Source: an uncultured Collinsella sp.
Lineage (GTDB): Bacteria > Actinomycetota > Coriobacteriia > Coriobacteriales > Coriobacteriaceae
Assembly: GCA_900546455.1 (NCBI GenBank)
Contig: URCS01000056.1
Span: 1-12,085 of the forward strand
Length of the DNA stretch: 12,085 nt
Direction: 5' to 3'
Every line of letters begins with the position of its first letter. Positions within the stretch are counted from its first letter, which is position 1. Both the position numbers and the translations under genes were made by a program. Under the pieces are notes generated by a model. It had not been told where the DNA came from and did no database searches. It was given only the letters and a program-made list of their open reading frames with translations. Of this stretch, positions 1-6,514 are shown one piece after another.

Positions 1-51
1 CGGGTGGTTTCTGATGCGGCGCGCTGCGCGCCCCGCACAGGCTAAAGCCTC

Positions 52-93
52 TAACGAAATACGGCCCCGCAGCTCAATAAGCTGCGGGGCCGT
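52..93 (-). terminator. Rho-independent terminator of the PTS permease gene
   Basis: A perfect 13-bp stem (61-73 with 81-93, ACGGCCCCGCAGC and its complement) encloses a 7-nt loop. On the minus strand it is followed by ATTTCGTTA, a short T-rich tail. It lies 37 bases past the stop codon of the minus-strand PTS gene. On the plus strand no T tract follows, so it most likely acts for the PTS gene. Bases 1-51 hold only small GC-rich hairpins and no recognisable gene. Confidence 0.75.
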
Positions 94-129
94 ACCATAC
101 ACCGACGAATCAACGACGGAGTGAATCCA

Positions 130-1824
130 CTATTTGGCCAGCTCCTGAACGATCCAGTCAATTGCACCTTCGGGATCGTTGGTAAGGTCGATATACTCCT
201 TGCCCCTTGTGGTGAGCAGTTTAATTCCAAGGCGATCGGTATCGGCCTTCATAGCGTCATAGTACATGCGTGCCTGGGGTGCCAGAACAATCACGTTGTA
301 CTGATCCATCGTCTCATAGTGGCTTCCGTACGCACCGGACTGAGAAACCAGATCGATACCCTTAGCAGCGGCACCTTCGCGAAGAGCATTTGCCAAGAGA
401 GTCGAAGTGCCGGCACCCTGGCAAAGCACAAGCACGCGGATCTGCTCCGCCTTGTCCTTTACCGCCTCGAGAGCTTTTGCGACATTTTCCTGTGCGGCAA
501 TAGCATCTGCATCCGAGGTTCCTGCAGTCTCCTTTGCAGACTCTTCCAAACAAAGCTGATGGTCATACGCCTTGCAGAACGGATAGTAAATCACAAAGTC
601 AACGACCAACAGCACTGCCATCAATACGAGAGAACGCAGATCGAGACCCGTGGTGAGGAACGCACCAATTGGGCCGGGAAGCGCCCACGGCATGGTATAC
701 ATGGGGGCGTTCATTCCAATGACGTCAATGAAAAATTTACCGATAATGGCGTTGACCATAGGAGCCACTAGGAAGGGCACGAACATATAGGGATTGAGAA
801 CAATCGGCATACCGAAGATAACGGGCTCGTTAACTCCAAAAATCACCGGGACAATCGATGCCTTGCCCATGGCTTTAAGCTGCTTGGAGCGCATAAACAT
901 GATCAGGATAATAGGAACGATGAACGTGCAGCCAGAACCGCCCAGACCGCCGATGAAACTTGTAAAGTCCTGCGTGAGAGCAATTGACGGGTGTCCACCT
1001 GCTTGGAAAACCTCAAGATTGGTAACGGTATTGCCGTAGAGCGCAGCATTGATCGGACTCATGACAACCGAAGCACCGTGGATACCCATAAATTGGAAAA
1101 GTGCGACGGCGCCTTCGATAAGCGCCATGCCAGGATAGGTGTCGACCGCGGAGAACAGCGGCGAGATGAGAGCGGATACCAAATTGGCGAACGGCACAGC
1201 AAGCAGCTTGCGGCTCGCGAGATCGATAAAAGCGCATGCAAGGATCGAAAACCCAAATGCAAAGATATCGCGAAAACTCTGCGCAATAGAGCCAGGGACC
1301 TCTTTGGGGAGCTTGATCGTCACATTATGGCTAATGCACACCTTATAGATATTAACGGTCAAGAATGCGGCTACGAACGCAGCGAGAAAACCCTTGGTTC
1401 CCATATAGCCGGTTTCAAAAACAGATGTATCTGCTCCGCCAATCGAGACAACATCGTTCGTCACCGATAGCAAGAGCATGCCGCACATGGCACAAACCAT
1501 GCACGAGGTGGGGTTGAGAGATTTGCCCGAAGGCATGCGACGGTTCATCGACATGGCAAGTGAGCTCGCCGTGGTGCCGGCCACCATAATGCCAAGAAGC
1601 CCCATGGTATATGCATAGATTTTATTGAAGAAATCCAGCACCTCAGACGGAAGCGTGATGCCTACATAGGCAGGGAGCGTCGAAAGAAGAAGGAACAGGC
1701 TCGAGAACAGCACAATTGGCATATTCGAGAGAAAGCCATCCTTGATCGCCACCAGATAAATGTTCCTCGAGATTTTGTCGAAGAGGGGCTGGTGTTTTTC
1801 AAGGAATTTGACGATAGCGTCCAT
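130..1824 (-). CDS. PTS permease of the lactose/cellobiose family, fused EIIC-EIIB
   Basis: Membrane sugar transporter that phosphorylates its substrate during uptake. The 564-residue length and EIIC-then-EIIB order match LacE-type EIICB proteins. Residues about 20-425 form the EIIC membrane domain: many hydrophobic segments, an FMGIHGASVV segment (His about 249), a GGLGGSGCTF loop and the FGVNEPVIFG motif (Glu about 333). An Ala/Glu/Lys-rich linker (about 430-460) leads to the EIIB domain, with the phosphocysteine signature VLVLCQGAGTS (Cys about 468). I chose the ATG at 1824 because AAAGGA (1831-1836) lies 6 bases upstream; an in-frame ATG at 1839 overlaps that site. The neighbours are a divergent unknown enzyme and a GntR regulator. 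No EIIA and no phospho-beta-galactosidase or phospho-beta-glucosidase are in view, so the substrate (lactose, cellobiose, other beta-glycoside) is open and EIIA must come from elsewhere. Confidence 0.93.
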   Translation of the reverse strand: MDAIVKFLEKHQPLFDKISRNIYLVAIKDGFLSNMPIVLFSSLFLLLSTLPAYVGITLPSEVLDFFNKIYAYTMGLLGIMVAGTTASSLAMSMNRRMPSGKSLNPTSCMVCAMCGMLLLSVTNDVVSIGGADTSVFETGYMGTKGFLAAFVAAFLTVNIYKVCISHNVTIKLPKEVPGSIAQSFRDIFAFGFSILACAFIDLASRKLLAVPFANLVSALISPLFSAVDTYPGMALIEGAVALFQFMGIHGASVVMSPINAALYGNTVTNLEVFQAGGHPSIALTQDFTSFIGGLGGSGCTFIVPIILIMFMRSKQLKAMGKASIVPVIFGVNEPVIFGMPIVLNPYMFVPFLVAPMVNAIIGKFFIDVIGMNAPMYTMPWALPGPIGAFLTTGLDLRSLVLMAVLLVVDFVIYYPFCKAYDHQLCLEESAKETAGTSDADAIAAQENVAKALEAVKDKAEQIRVLVLCQGAGTSTLLANALREGAAAKGIDLVSQSGAYGSHYETMDQYNVIVLAPQARMYYDAMKADTDRLGIKLLTTRGKEYIDLTNDPEGAIDWIVQELAK

Positions 1825-1892
1825 AACACATCCTTTCATGATTCCCGGGCACGTAACGATTTATCCGGACTCAACCGTCGTCGTCCCCGTTT

Positions 1893-1916
1893 GTATCCAC
1901 TTATGTAAGTGAATAC
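1893..1916. promoter_or_regulatory. 24-bp palindrome, candidate operator or leader hairpin
   Basis: Arms 1893-1903 (GTATCCACTTA) and 1906-1916 (TAAGTGAATAC) are complementary over 11 positions with one mismatch and a 2-base centre. It sits 69 bases upstream of the PTS start codon in an AT-rich divergent gap. Its symmetry and position suggest a binding site for a dimeric repressor, with the GntR protein encoded at 3174-3893 the obvious candidate. If transcription of the PTS gene starts further upstream, it would lie in the mRNA leader instead. The role is inferred. Confidence 0.45.
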
Positions 1917-2007
1917 GTTCTTGTGCGAAATGTAATATCATTTGCGCGATTTGTCATAACCAATTCTTTTTCCGCTTTGTCGATATGTCAAGAATTCAAA
2001 TACTTAT

Positions 2008-2096
2008 TCGGTGAACGGTAGTTGATTAATATAATGTTTTCCCAGCTAAAGGCTATTTTTTCCGAGCAGTACAATAAGTTTGCAACCGTTCACCGA
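2008..2096. promoter_or_regulatory. Inverted pair of perfect 12-bp sites in the divergent promoter region
   Basis: TCGGTGAACGGT at 2008-2019 recurs as its exact reverse complement ACCGTTCACCGA at 2085-2096, with centres 77 bases apart. Read outward, each copy is followed after 5 bases by a -10-like hexamer: TATAAC at 2102-2107 on the plus strand and TATTTG on the minus strand. The arrangement fits one regulator controlling both divergent promoters. The right copy also lies in TTGCAACCGTTCACC (2080-2094), which fits the Firmicutes cre consensus WTGNAANCGNWNNCW except at the last base. Whether a LacI/CcpA-type protein or the local GntR protein binds is unknown. Confidence 0.45.
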
Positions 2097-2107
2097 TTGG
2101 ATATAAC
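2080..2107 (+). promoter_or_regulatory. Candidate promoter of the TIM-barrel/GntR gene pair
   Basis: TTGCAA at 2080-2085 and TATAAC at 2102-2107 are separated by 16 bases. The 12-bp inverted-repeat site fills most of the spacer, a usual position for a repressor site. A perfect TATAAT also occurs at 2030-2035, but its -35 region (about TTCGGT) is poor and it would leave a leader of about 140 bases. Confidence 0.35.
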
Positions 2108-2116
2108 ATATTGAAT

Positions 2117-2134
2117 ATATTGTTGTAACAATAT
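2117..2134. promoter_or_regulatory. 18-bp palindrome ATATTGTT-GT-AACAATAT
   Basis: Eight-base arms are perfectly complementary around a 2-base centre. It lies 47 bases before the start codon at 2181 and just downstream of the proposed promoter, where a bound protein would block transcription. It is a plausible operator for the GntR-family regulator encoded two genes downstream, but no binding data are implied. Confidence 0.4.
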
Positions 2135-2180
2135 TAGAGACAATGTCACAAGCCTGTCGTTCTAGTCAAAGGAAGTAACA

Positions 2181-3101
2181 ATGCCCAAACGATTACTGAA
2201 CATGTCCGCATCCGATTTTGCCGCCACGTCACCCATGGATCTAAAACAGGCAATTCTGGCTTCCGAGGGACGTACCATCATGGCGGAAAACGTACCCTCT
2301 TCCCAATTTCTCGGCGGCGTTACTAATGCAGAAATCGAACGTGCCGCAGGTGCCGACCTGCTTCTGTTTAACGCGCTCGATGTGTTCGATCCAGTTATTG
2401 CCGGTATTCCAGATGATCTCAATGAAAACCCGGTCACTTGGGTGAAGCGAGCATGCGGAAGGCCCATTGGCGTCAATCTGGAGCCAGTTGATAACGAGGC
2501 AGAGATGTCTGAATCCCGAACGGAAATCCCCATGGGTCGTCGCGTCTCTCCCAAGACCTTAGAAAAGGCTAACGAACTCGGATTTGATTTTATCTGCCTG
2601 ACGGGCAACCCTGGAACCGGCGTCTCCAACGATGCAATCGCCCATTCGATTAAACTCTCCAAAGAGCATTTCAATGGCCTGGTCATAGCCGGAAAAATGC
2701 ATGGAGCGGGCGTTGCGGAACCTGTCATGACGCTCGAAATTGCGCGCAAGTTTGTTGACCTCGGCGTCGATATCCTTCTCGTGCCAGCCCCCTACACCGT
2801 CCCTTGCTTCCAAGAAGCAGACCTGCGCGCCATCGTAGACTTTGTACGATCCCACAACGTAGGCAAGTCAATTGAAGAGAAGGTTCTCGTCATGGCGGCG
2901 AACGGGACGAGTCAAGACTCCTGCGACAGCGAGACCATTAAGAAAATAGGCCTTGCAGCAAAAGCAGCCGGCGCTGACCTCCAACATATCGGGGACTCCA
3001 TGAACGGTATTTGCCTGCCCCAGAATATCTTCACGCTCGGACAAGCCCTTCGTGGATACAGGCATCAGATCGTCATGCTGAGCCGCTCTGTGATACGTTA
3101 A
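2181..3101 (+). CDS. TIM-barrel-like enzyme of unknown function (DUF7916-type, often labelled PEP phosphonomutase-like)
   Basis: A soluble protein of 306 residues with no signal peptide or membrane segments. The pattern of alternating strands and helices with glycine-rich loops suggests a phosphate-binding TIM barrel. Visible blocks are ASEGRTIMAE (28-37), GVNLEP, FICLTGNPGTGVSN, IAGKMHGAGVAEPV, ANGTSQDS and LQHIGD near the C-terminus. I recall this set from a family annotated variously as DUF7916, PEP phosphonomutase or haloacid dehalogenase-like, commonly next to lactose/cellobiose-type PTS genes; I cannot verify this here. The start is well supported by AAAGGAAG 5 bases before the ATG. It is divergent from the PTS permease and 72 bases ahead of the GntR gene, so it probably shares an operon with the regulator. 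A role on the imported phosphosugar, for example as aldolase, isomerase or epimerase, is speculation; no reaction can be assigned. Confidence 0.85.
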   Translation: MPKRLLNMSASDFAATSPMDLKQAILASEGRTIMAENVPSSQFLGGVTNAEIERAAGADLLLFNALDVFDPVIAGIPDDLNENPVTWVKRACGRPIGVNLEPVDNEAEMSESRTEIPMGRRVSPKTLEKANELGFDFICLTGNPGTGVSNDAIAHSIKLSKEHFNGLVIAGKMHGAGVAEPVMTLEIARKFVDLGVDILLVPAPYTVPCFQEADLRAIVDFVRSHNVGKSIEEKVLVMAANGTSQDSCDSETIKKIGLAAKAAGADLQHIGDSMNGICLPQNIFTLGQALRGYRHQIVMLSRSVIR

Positions 3102-3173
3102 GGTTACCTTGCCCACGTTACATCCCGACTGAGGCAACCATCAGGTATAACCAACATGCAAACTGAGGCTCTA

Positions 3174-3893
3174 ATGCTCGATACACACGAAAAACGGCCA
3201 CTCTATTTACAGCTCACCGACGCGCTGCTCAAGCAGATCGTCGATGAATATCAAGCAGACGATAAACTTCCAACAGAAATGGAACTCTGCGACGAATACG
3301 CCGTAAGCAGAACAACCGTCCGACTTGCCATGAGTGAGCTGGAGCGTCGTGGAAGTATCTATCGAATCCAAGGTAAGGGATCGTTTGTTGCACCGAAACG
3401 CGTTAGCGAACTCAATTCACTTTTAGACTTTGACTTTGCAAGCCATTGCGATGGCGTTGATCCGGATGCCATCACCAAACATTTCGGCGGCCTCACATCA
3501 GGTCGTCCAATTTCCGTAATGATGCTCCAACAATTTGGATGTCAAAGTCGCGATGAAATTCAGCGTCTTGAATTGACCTACGAACTTGAAGGCAGCTTCA
3601 TAGGCGCTGATACGTTCTTCATTTCAAAGTCGCGCGTTCCGAATAACCAGTTAGATTTTCAGGCATTTAGCAGAATCATGGACGACTTGTCCAAGTCTAT
3701 CCAATCTGTTAGGGAAAGCTATAGAGCACGTCAGCTTAGCGATTCCGAAGCCAGTAATTATGGTGTTGCAAAACTTCCGGTCATCGAACTGACTCATTAT
3801 GCTTACGACTCCGGAGGCAAACTAATCTCAATTGTCTGCCGCACCGTCTTAACTGGGCGGGTCCCTTATCAAAACTTTATTTTCAAGTCCTAA
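3174..3893 (+). CDS. GntR/HutC-family transcriptional regulator with UTRA domain
   Basis: A DNA-binding repressor or activator of 239 residues. Residues about 8-75 form the GntR winged helix-turn-helix (PLYLQL, LPTEMELCDEYAVSRTTVR, GKGSFV). Residues about 90-238 form a UTRA-type effector domain, including RLELTYELEGSFIGADTFFI and a C-terminal strand region, which in this family binds a small ligand, often a sugar phosphate. I prefer the ATG at 3174 because GAGG (3165-3168) lies 5 bases upstream and it leaves the usual short lead before PLYxQL. An in-frame ATG at 3156 would add 6 residues and has a weaker site. It follows the TIM-barrel gene on the same strand, so it most likely controls that gene and the divergent PTS permease through the palindromes between them, responding to the imported phosphosugar. 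Confidence 0.92.
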   Translation: MLDTHEKRPLYLQLTDALLKQIVDEYQADDKLPTEMELCDEYAVSRTTVRLAMSELERRGSIYRIQGKGSFVAPKRVSELNSLLDFDFASHCDGVDPDAITKHFGGLTSGRPISVMMLQQFGCQSRDEIQRLELTYELEGSFIGADTFFISKSRVPNNQLDFQAFSRIMDDLSKSIQSVRESYRARQLSDSEASNYGVAKLPVIELTHYAYDSGGKLISIVCRTVLTGRVPYQNFIFKS

Positions 3894-3905
3894 TGTTCTT
3901 TTTCT

Positions 3906-3968
3906 TTTGTCTCGATCTGTAACACGTAGCCGAGTTTTTAAGTCCTAACCGTTACAGATCGAGACAAA
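3906..3968. repeat. Tandem hairpin element, copy 1
   Basis: Perfect 18-bp arms (3906-3923 and 3951-3968, core GTCTCGATCTGTAAC) enclose a 27-nt loop. A second copy with nearly the same arms and an equally long loop begins 81 bases downstream. It starts 13 bases after the stop of the GntR gene, in the gap between convergent genes. There is no T tract after either arm, so it is not a standard intrinsic terminator and looks more like an intergenic palindromic repeat. I suspect it is dispersed elsewhere in the genome but cannot test that. Confidence 0.8.
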
Positions 3969-3985
3969 CAAGGTAGACCCCGCCG

Positions 3986-4050
3986 AATTGTCTCAATCTG
4001 TAACACTAAGACCGGTTTTGGACGTCTAGATGTTACAGGTTGAGACGATT
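3986..4050. repeat. Tandem hairpin element, copy 2
   Basis: Arms 3986-4004 and 4032-4050 pair over 19 positions, with two positions that are T/G (wobble pairs in plus-strand RNA), around a 27-nt loop. Compared with copy 1 the stem has a compensatory change: G-C at the eighth core position becomes A-T, while the loop sequences have diverged strongly at constant length. The remaining gap, 4051-4165, contains short inverted repeats (GCGTCA/TGACGC at 4073-4097; GGAGG/CCTCC at 4117-4133) but no gene. Confidence 0.78.
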
Positions 4051-4165
4051 TGATTGTGGGGTCCTCATTTGCGCGTCATATCGCGTAGCGCTGACGCACC
4101 GGTTTCCACAATGACAGGAGGTAAAAGTCCTCCCGCATCGCCTGTTGGCAATCCCGTAGCGCTAG

Positions 4166-4930
4166 CTAGCAAATGACCTGCGTATGCTCCTCGATGGCGG
4201 CACGATTCTCGGCGGCGATACCCGGTTCGCACACCACGGCATCCAGGCTGTCCAAGCGACAGAAGGTGTAGAAGTCGCGCTTGCCGATCTTGCTGGAATC
4301 GGCGATCAGATAGCGTGAGTCGGCCTTGCTAAAGGCGAGCTGCTGGATACGGCCCTCGTCCATGTTGGACGTAGATACGTCGCCATCCAGAATGCCGTTG
4401 GCGCCGATAAACGCCGCGTCGATGCCCAACGCACGCAGGGTATCCTCGGCCGTTGGCCCCACAAAAGCGGCGGTGCGGCGACGGTACATACCGCCCACGA
4501 GGCACAGGTCGCAGTCTTCGCGCGACTCGAGCAGGTTAAACACCGAAAGCGAGTTGGTCACAATGCGCAGGCGACACGCCGGCAGCATCGAGGCCATCTG
4601 TTCCACCGTAGTGCCCGTACCCAAAAAGATGGTCGAGCCCTCCTCGATAAGCTCCACAGCACGGCGCGCAATCTGCAGCTTTTCCTCGGCATGCTTAGTG
4701 CGCTTTTCGCTGTGCGAATACTCATGGCGCAACATAGCATGGGGACGCCCCTGTGCGCTACGGGCGCCACCGTGCACGCGCTCGATCTCACCCAGGCTCG
4801 CAAGTTCTTCGAGGTCGCGGCGAATCGTCATATCCGAAACGCCCAGCGCATCCGAAATCTCCTTGACCGAGACCGTGCCCTGCTCTTCGAGCAGCTGACG
4901 AACCTTATCCTGTCGCTCTGCTTTAATCAC
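4166..4930 (-). CDS. DeoR-family transcriptional repressor of sugar metabolism
   Basis: A cytoplasmic DNA-binding protein of 254 residues, the usual DeoR length. Residues about 6-57 form the N-terminal helix-turn-helix (SVKEISDALGVSDMTIRRDL followed by GEIERVHGGA, the family signature). Residues about 75-235 form the DeoR sensor domain, related to phosphosugar isomerases, with FLGTGTTVEQMA and VTNSLSVFNLL; this domain usually binds a sugar phosphate. The start is GTG (4928-4930) with GAGGA at 4937-4941, 6 bases upstream. It is divergent from galM across a 205-bp gap, so galM is its likely target along with its own gene. Effector and regulon cannot be told from sequence; relatives include GlpR, FruR, LacR and GatR. 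Confidence 0.93.
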   Translation of the reverse strand: MIKAERQDKVRQLLEEQGTVSVKEISDALGVSDMTIRRDLEELASLGEIERVHGGARSAQGRPHAMLRHEYSHSEKRTKHAEEKLQIARRAVELIEEGSTIFLGTGTTVEQMASMLPACRLRIVTNSLSVFNLLESREDCDLCLVGGMYRRRTAAFVGPTAEDTLRALGIDAAFIGANGILDGDVSTSNMDEGRIQQLAFSKADSRYLIADSSKIGKRDFYTFCRLDSLDAVVCEPGIAAENRAAIEEHTQVIC

Positions 4931-5135
4931 GATGAATCCTCGCCGTTCTTTGCGCGCATATCATTCAAACAGTAACGAACAAATTGTATCAGACTCGTGC
5001 GCGTCAAAAATGAACACCCGCACAGCTCCAATCATCACTTTTTTGAGAAAAATACCCCCTGCTTTAGTGGGGTGTAGTGATAATCTCGCGTGTTCGCGCT
5101 ACAGTTTGTCGGAATACCTCGATGTTAGGAACCAA

Positions 5136-6188
5136 ATGATCACTTCCGAGCTTTTCGGCACCGCGCCTTGCGGTACCCCCGTTCATCGTTACACCCTCAA
5201 CGGGCCCGAGATCTGCGTTCGCATTATGGACTATGGCGCTACCGTGTTGGGCATCGACGTGCCCGACATTCCCGGCAACGTGCGCGATGTGGTGCTGGGC
5301 TTCGATAAGCTCGAGGATTACTTTGACAACCCCGCCTGCTTTGGCGCGACCATCGGCCCCGTGGCCAACCGCACTGCAGGTGCCACGATCACTATCGCTG
5401 GCACGGACTGGCATATGCCGGCCAACGAAGGCGCCAACAACCTGCACAGCGACCTTGAGCACGGCCTGCATAAACGCGTGTGGGACGTTGAACTCGACGA
5501 GACTCACAACGCCGTTCGCATGACCACCTCGCTTGAGGATGGCGAGCTGGGCCTGCCCGGCAACCGCACTTTTACGGCCGTGTTTACCGTGACGCGCACC
5601 GGCGTCTTTCGTGTCGAGTATGGCTGCGAGAGCGACCGCGCCACCTACGTGTCCATGACCAACCACACGTACTTCAACCTTGCCGGTCATAACGCCGGCA
5701 TGGACTGCGAGCACTTCTTTGTCGCTAACGCTGCCCACTACCTGCCCATTAACGAGCAGAATATCCCCACCGGCGAGATTGCTCCGGTCGAGGGCACGCC
5801 GTTTGACTTTCGCGAGCTGCGCCCTGTCGCTCCCGGCATGGAGGCCGACGACCCGCAGATTAAGCAGGCCCGTGGCTACGATCACTGTCTGTGTATCGAT
5901 GGCTATCAGTACGGCCGTAATCTGCGCCGCGCGATGCACGTCGAGGAGATGTGGACCGGCCGCGAGCTGGACTACTACACCACCGCACCGGGCGTGCAGC
6001 TCTACACCGGCAACTGGCTGGGCGACGAGCACGCCAAGGACGATGCCAACTATGGCTGGGGCGCCGGCTTTGCCCTCGAGGCCGAGATGTACCCCGACAC
6101 GCCGCACCAGCCGCTGTTCCCGCAGGGCATTGTGGGCCCGGGTCACCCCTACAGCAATGTGATCGAATACCACTTTATGAGGCACTAG
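5136..6188 (+). CDS. galM: Aldose 1-epimerase (galactose mutarotase)
   Basis: Cytoplasmic enzyme that interconverts alpha and beta anomers of galactose or glucose, feeding the Leloir pathway. The 350-residue length is typical. The expected active-site pattern is complete: GPVANR with Arg79, NLHSD with His104, TNHTYFNLAG with His177 (proposed acid), GYDH with Asp249 and FALEAE with Glu315 (proposed base), each at a spacing close to that of the characterised Lactococcus lactis GalM. Although the frame is open upstream to 4932, I start at the ATG at 5136: AGGA (5127-5130) lies 5 bases upstream and the family's N-terminus begins here. It is divergent from the DeoR regulator; no galK, galT or galE is in the window. 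The very long open frame on the opposite strand is a GC-rich shadow. Confidence 0.95.
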   Translation: MITSELFGTAPCGTPVHRYTLNGPEICVRIMDYGATVLGIDVPDIPGNVRDVVLGFDKLEDYFDNPACFGATIGPVANRTAGATITIAGTDWHMPANEGANNLHSDLEHGLHKRVWDVELDETHNAVRMTTSLEDGELGLPGNRTFTAVFTVTRTGVFRVEYGCESDRATYVSMTNHTYFNLAGHNAGMDCEHFFVANAAHYLPINEQNIPTGEIAPVEGTPFDFRELRPVAPGMEADDPQIKQARGYDHCLCIDGYQYGRNLRRAMHVEEMWTGRELDYYTTAPGVQLYTGNWLGDEHAKDDANYGWGAGFALEAEMYPDTPHQPLFPQGIVGPGHPYSNVIEYHFMRH

Positions 6189-6295
6189 GCCCACAACGCG
6201 ACATCTCGCACAGCAACGCCCGCCGGCACCACCGCCAACGGGCGCTGCTTCATGCCTAAATCCTTCTTTTCGATGCCACCGAATTGGTGACATAA

Positions 6296-6449
6296 CAAAA
6301 CTATGCCGAATTACTACGATGAACCCACTATGTCCGACCACGCGCTGGTTTATAAAAAATTAGCAACTCGTCTACCTGCGGTTTTATTCTCTGCAAATTT
6401 GGCATGCTCGGCGATAAGCAATTCATCGTAGTAAACCGGCATAGTTTTG
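6296..6449. repeat. 154-bp intergenic element with 28-bp inverted repeats
   Basis: Arms 6296-6323 (beginning CAAAACTATGCCGAATTACT) and 6422-6449 are reverse complements with only two adjacent mismatches, about 98 bases apart. The interior is AT-rich next to the arms and partly self-complementary, so the whole could fold into one long imperfect hairpin. It carries no transposase or credible reading frame, so it resembles a MITE or REP-type element. It lies in the 326-bp gap 6189-6514 between the 3' ends of galM and the EIIB gene. The rest of that gap holds a weak CGCCCG/CGGGCG hairpin after galM and nothing recognisable before 6515. Confidence 0.8.
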
Positions 6450-6514
6450 GCGGACAGCGCCACACAGATCCCCTACGAAGGCAAAATGATCCGTTTTCCT
6501 CCGTCCCCAAGGGA

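Noticed and set aside
2162..2749. 195-codon minus-strand frame opposite the TIM-barrel gene
   Set aside because: Ser/Arg/Pro-rich shadow without motifs; it also overlaps the divergent promoter region.
3906..4050. CRISPR-like array, suggested by repeated stems and equal-length loops
   Set aside because: There are only two units, the repeats occur as inverted pairs rather than direct repeats with spacers, and no cas gene is present.
4117..4133. GGAGG/CCTCC hairpin as a terminator of the DeoR gene
   Set aside because: The stem is only 5 bp with a 7-base loop and no T tract follows on the minus strand; too weak to call.
4983..5007. TTGACG...TACAAT as a promoter for the DeoR gene (minus strand)
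   Set aside because: The hexamers look good singly but are separated by only 13 bases, too short for a normal sigma-70-type promoter.
5064..6341. 425-codon open frame on the minus strand opposite galM
   Set aside because: Shadow of a GC-rich gene: galM has complete catalytic motifs and a ribosome binding site, while the antisense frame is low-complexity Val/Ala/Gly/His-rich with no recognisable motif.
6328..6510. 60-codon minus-strand frame in the galM-EIIB gap
   Set aside because: It lies mostly within the inverted-repeat element, has no plausible ribosome binding site and no family resemblance.
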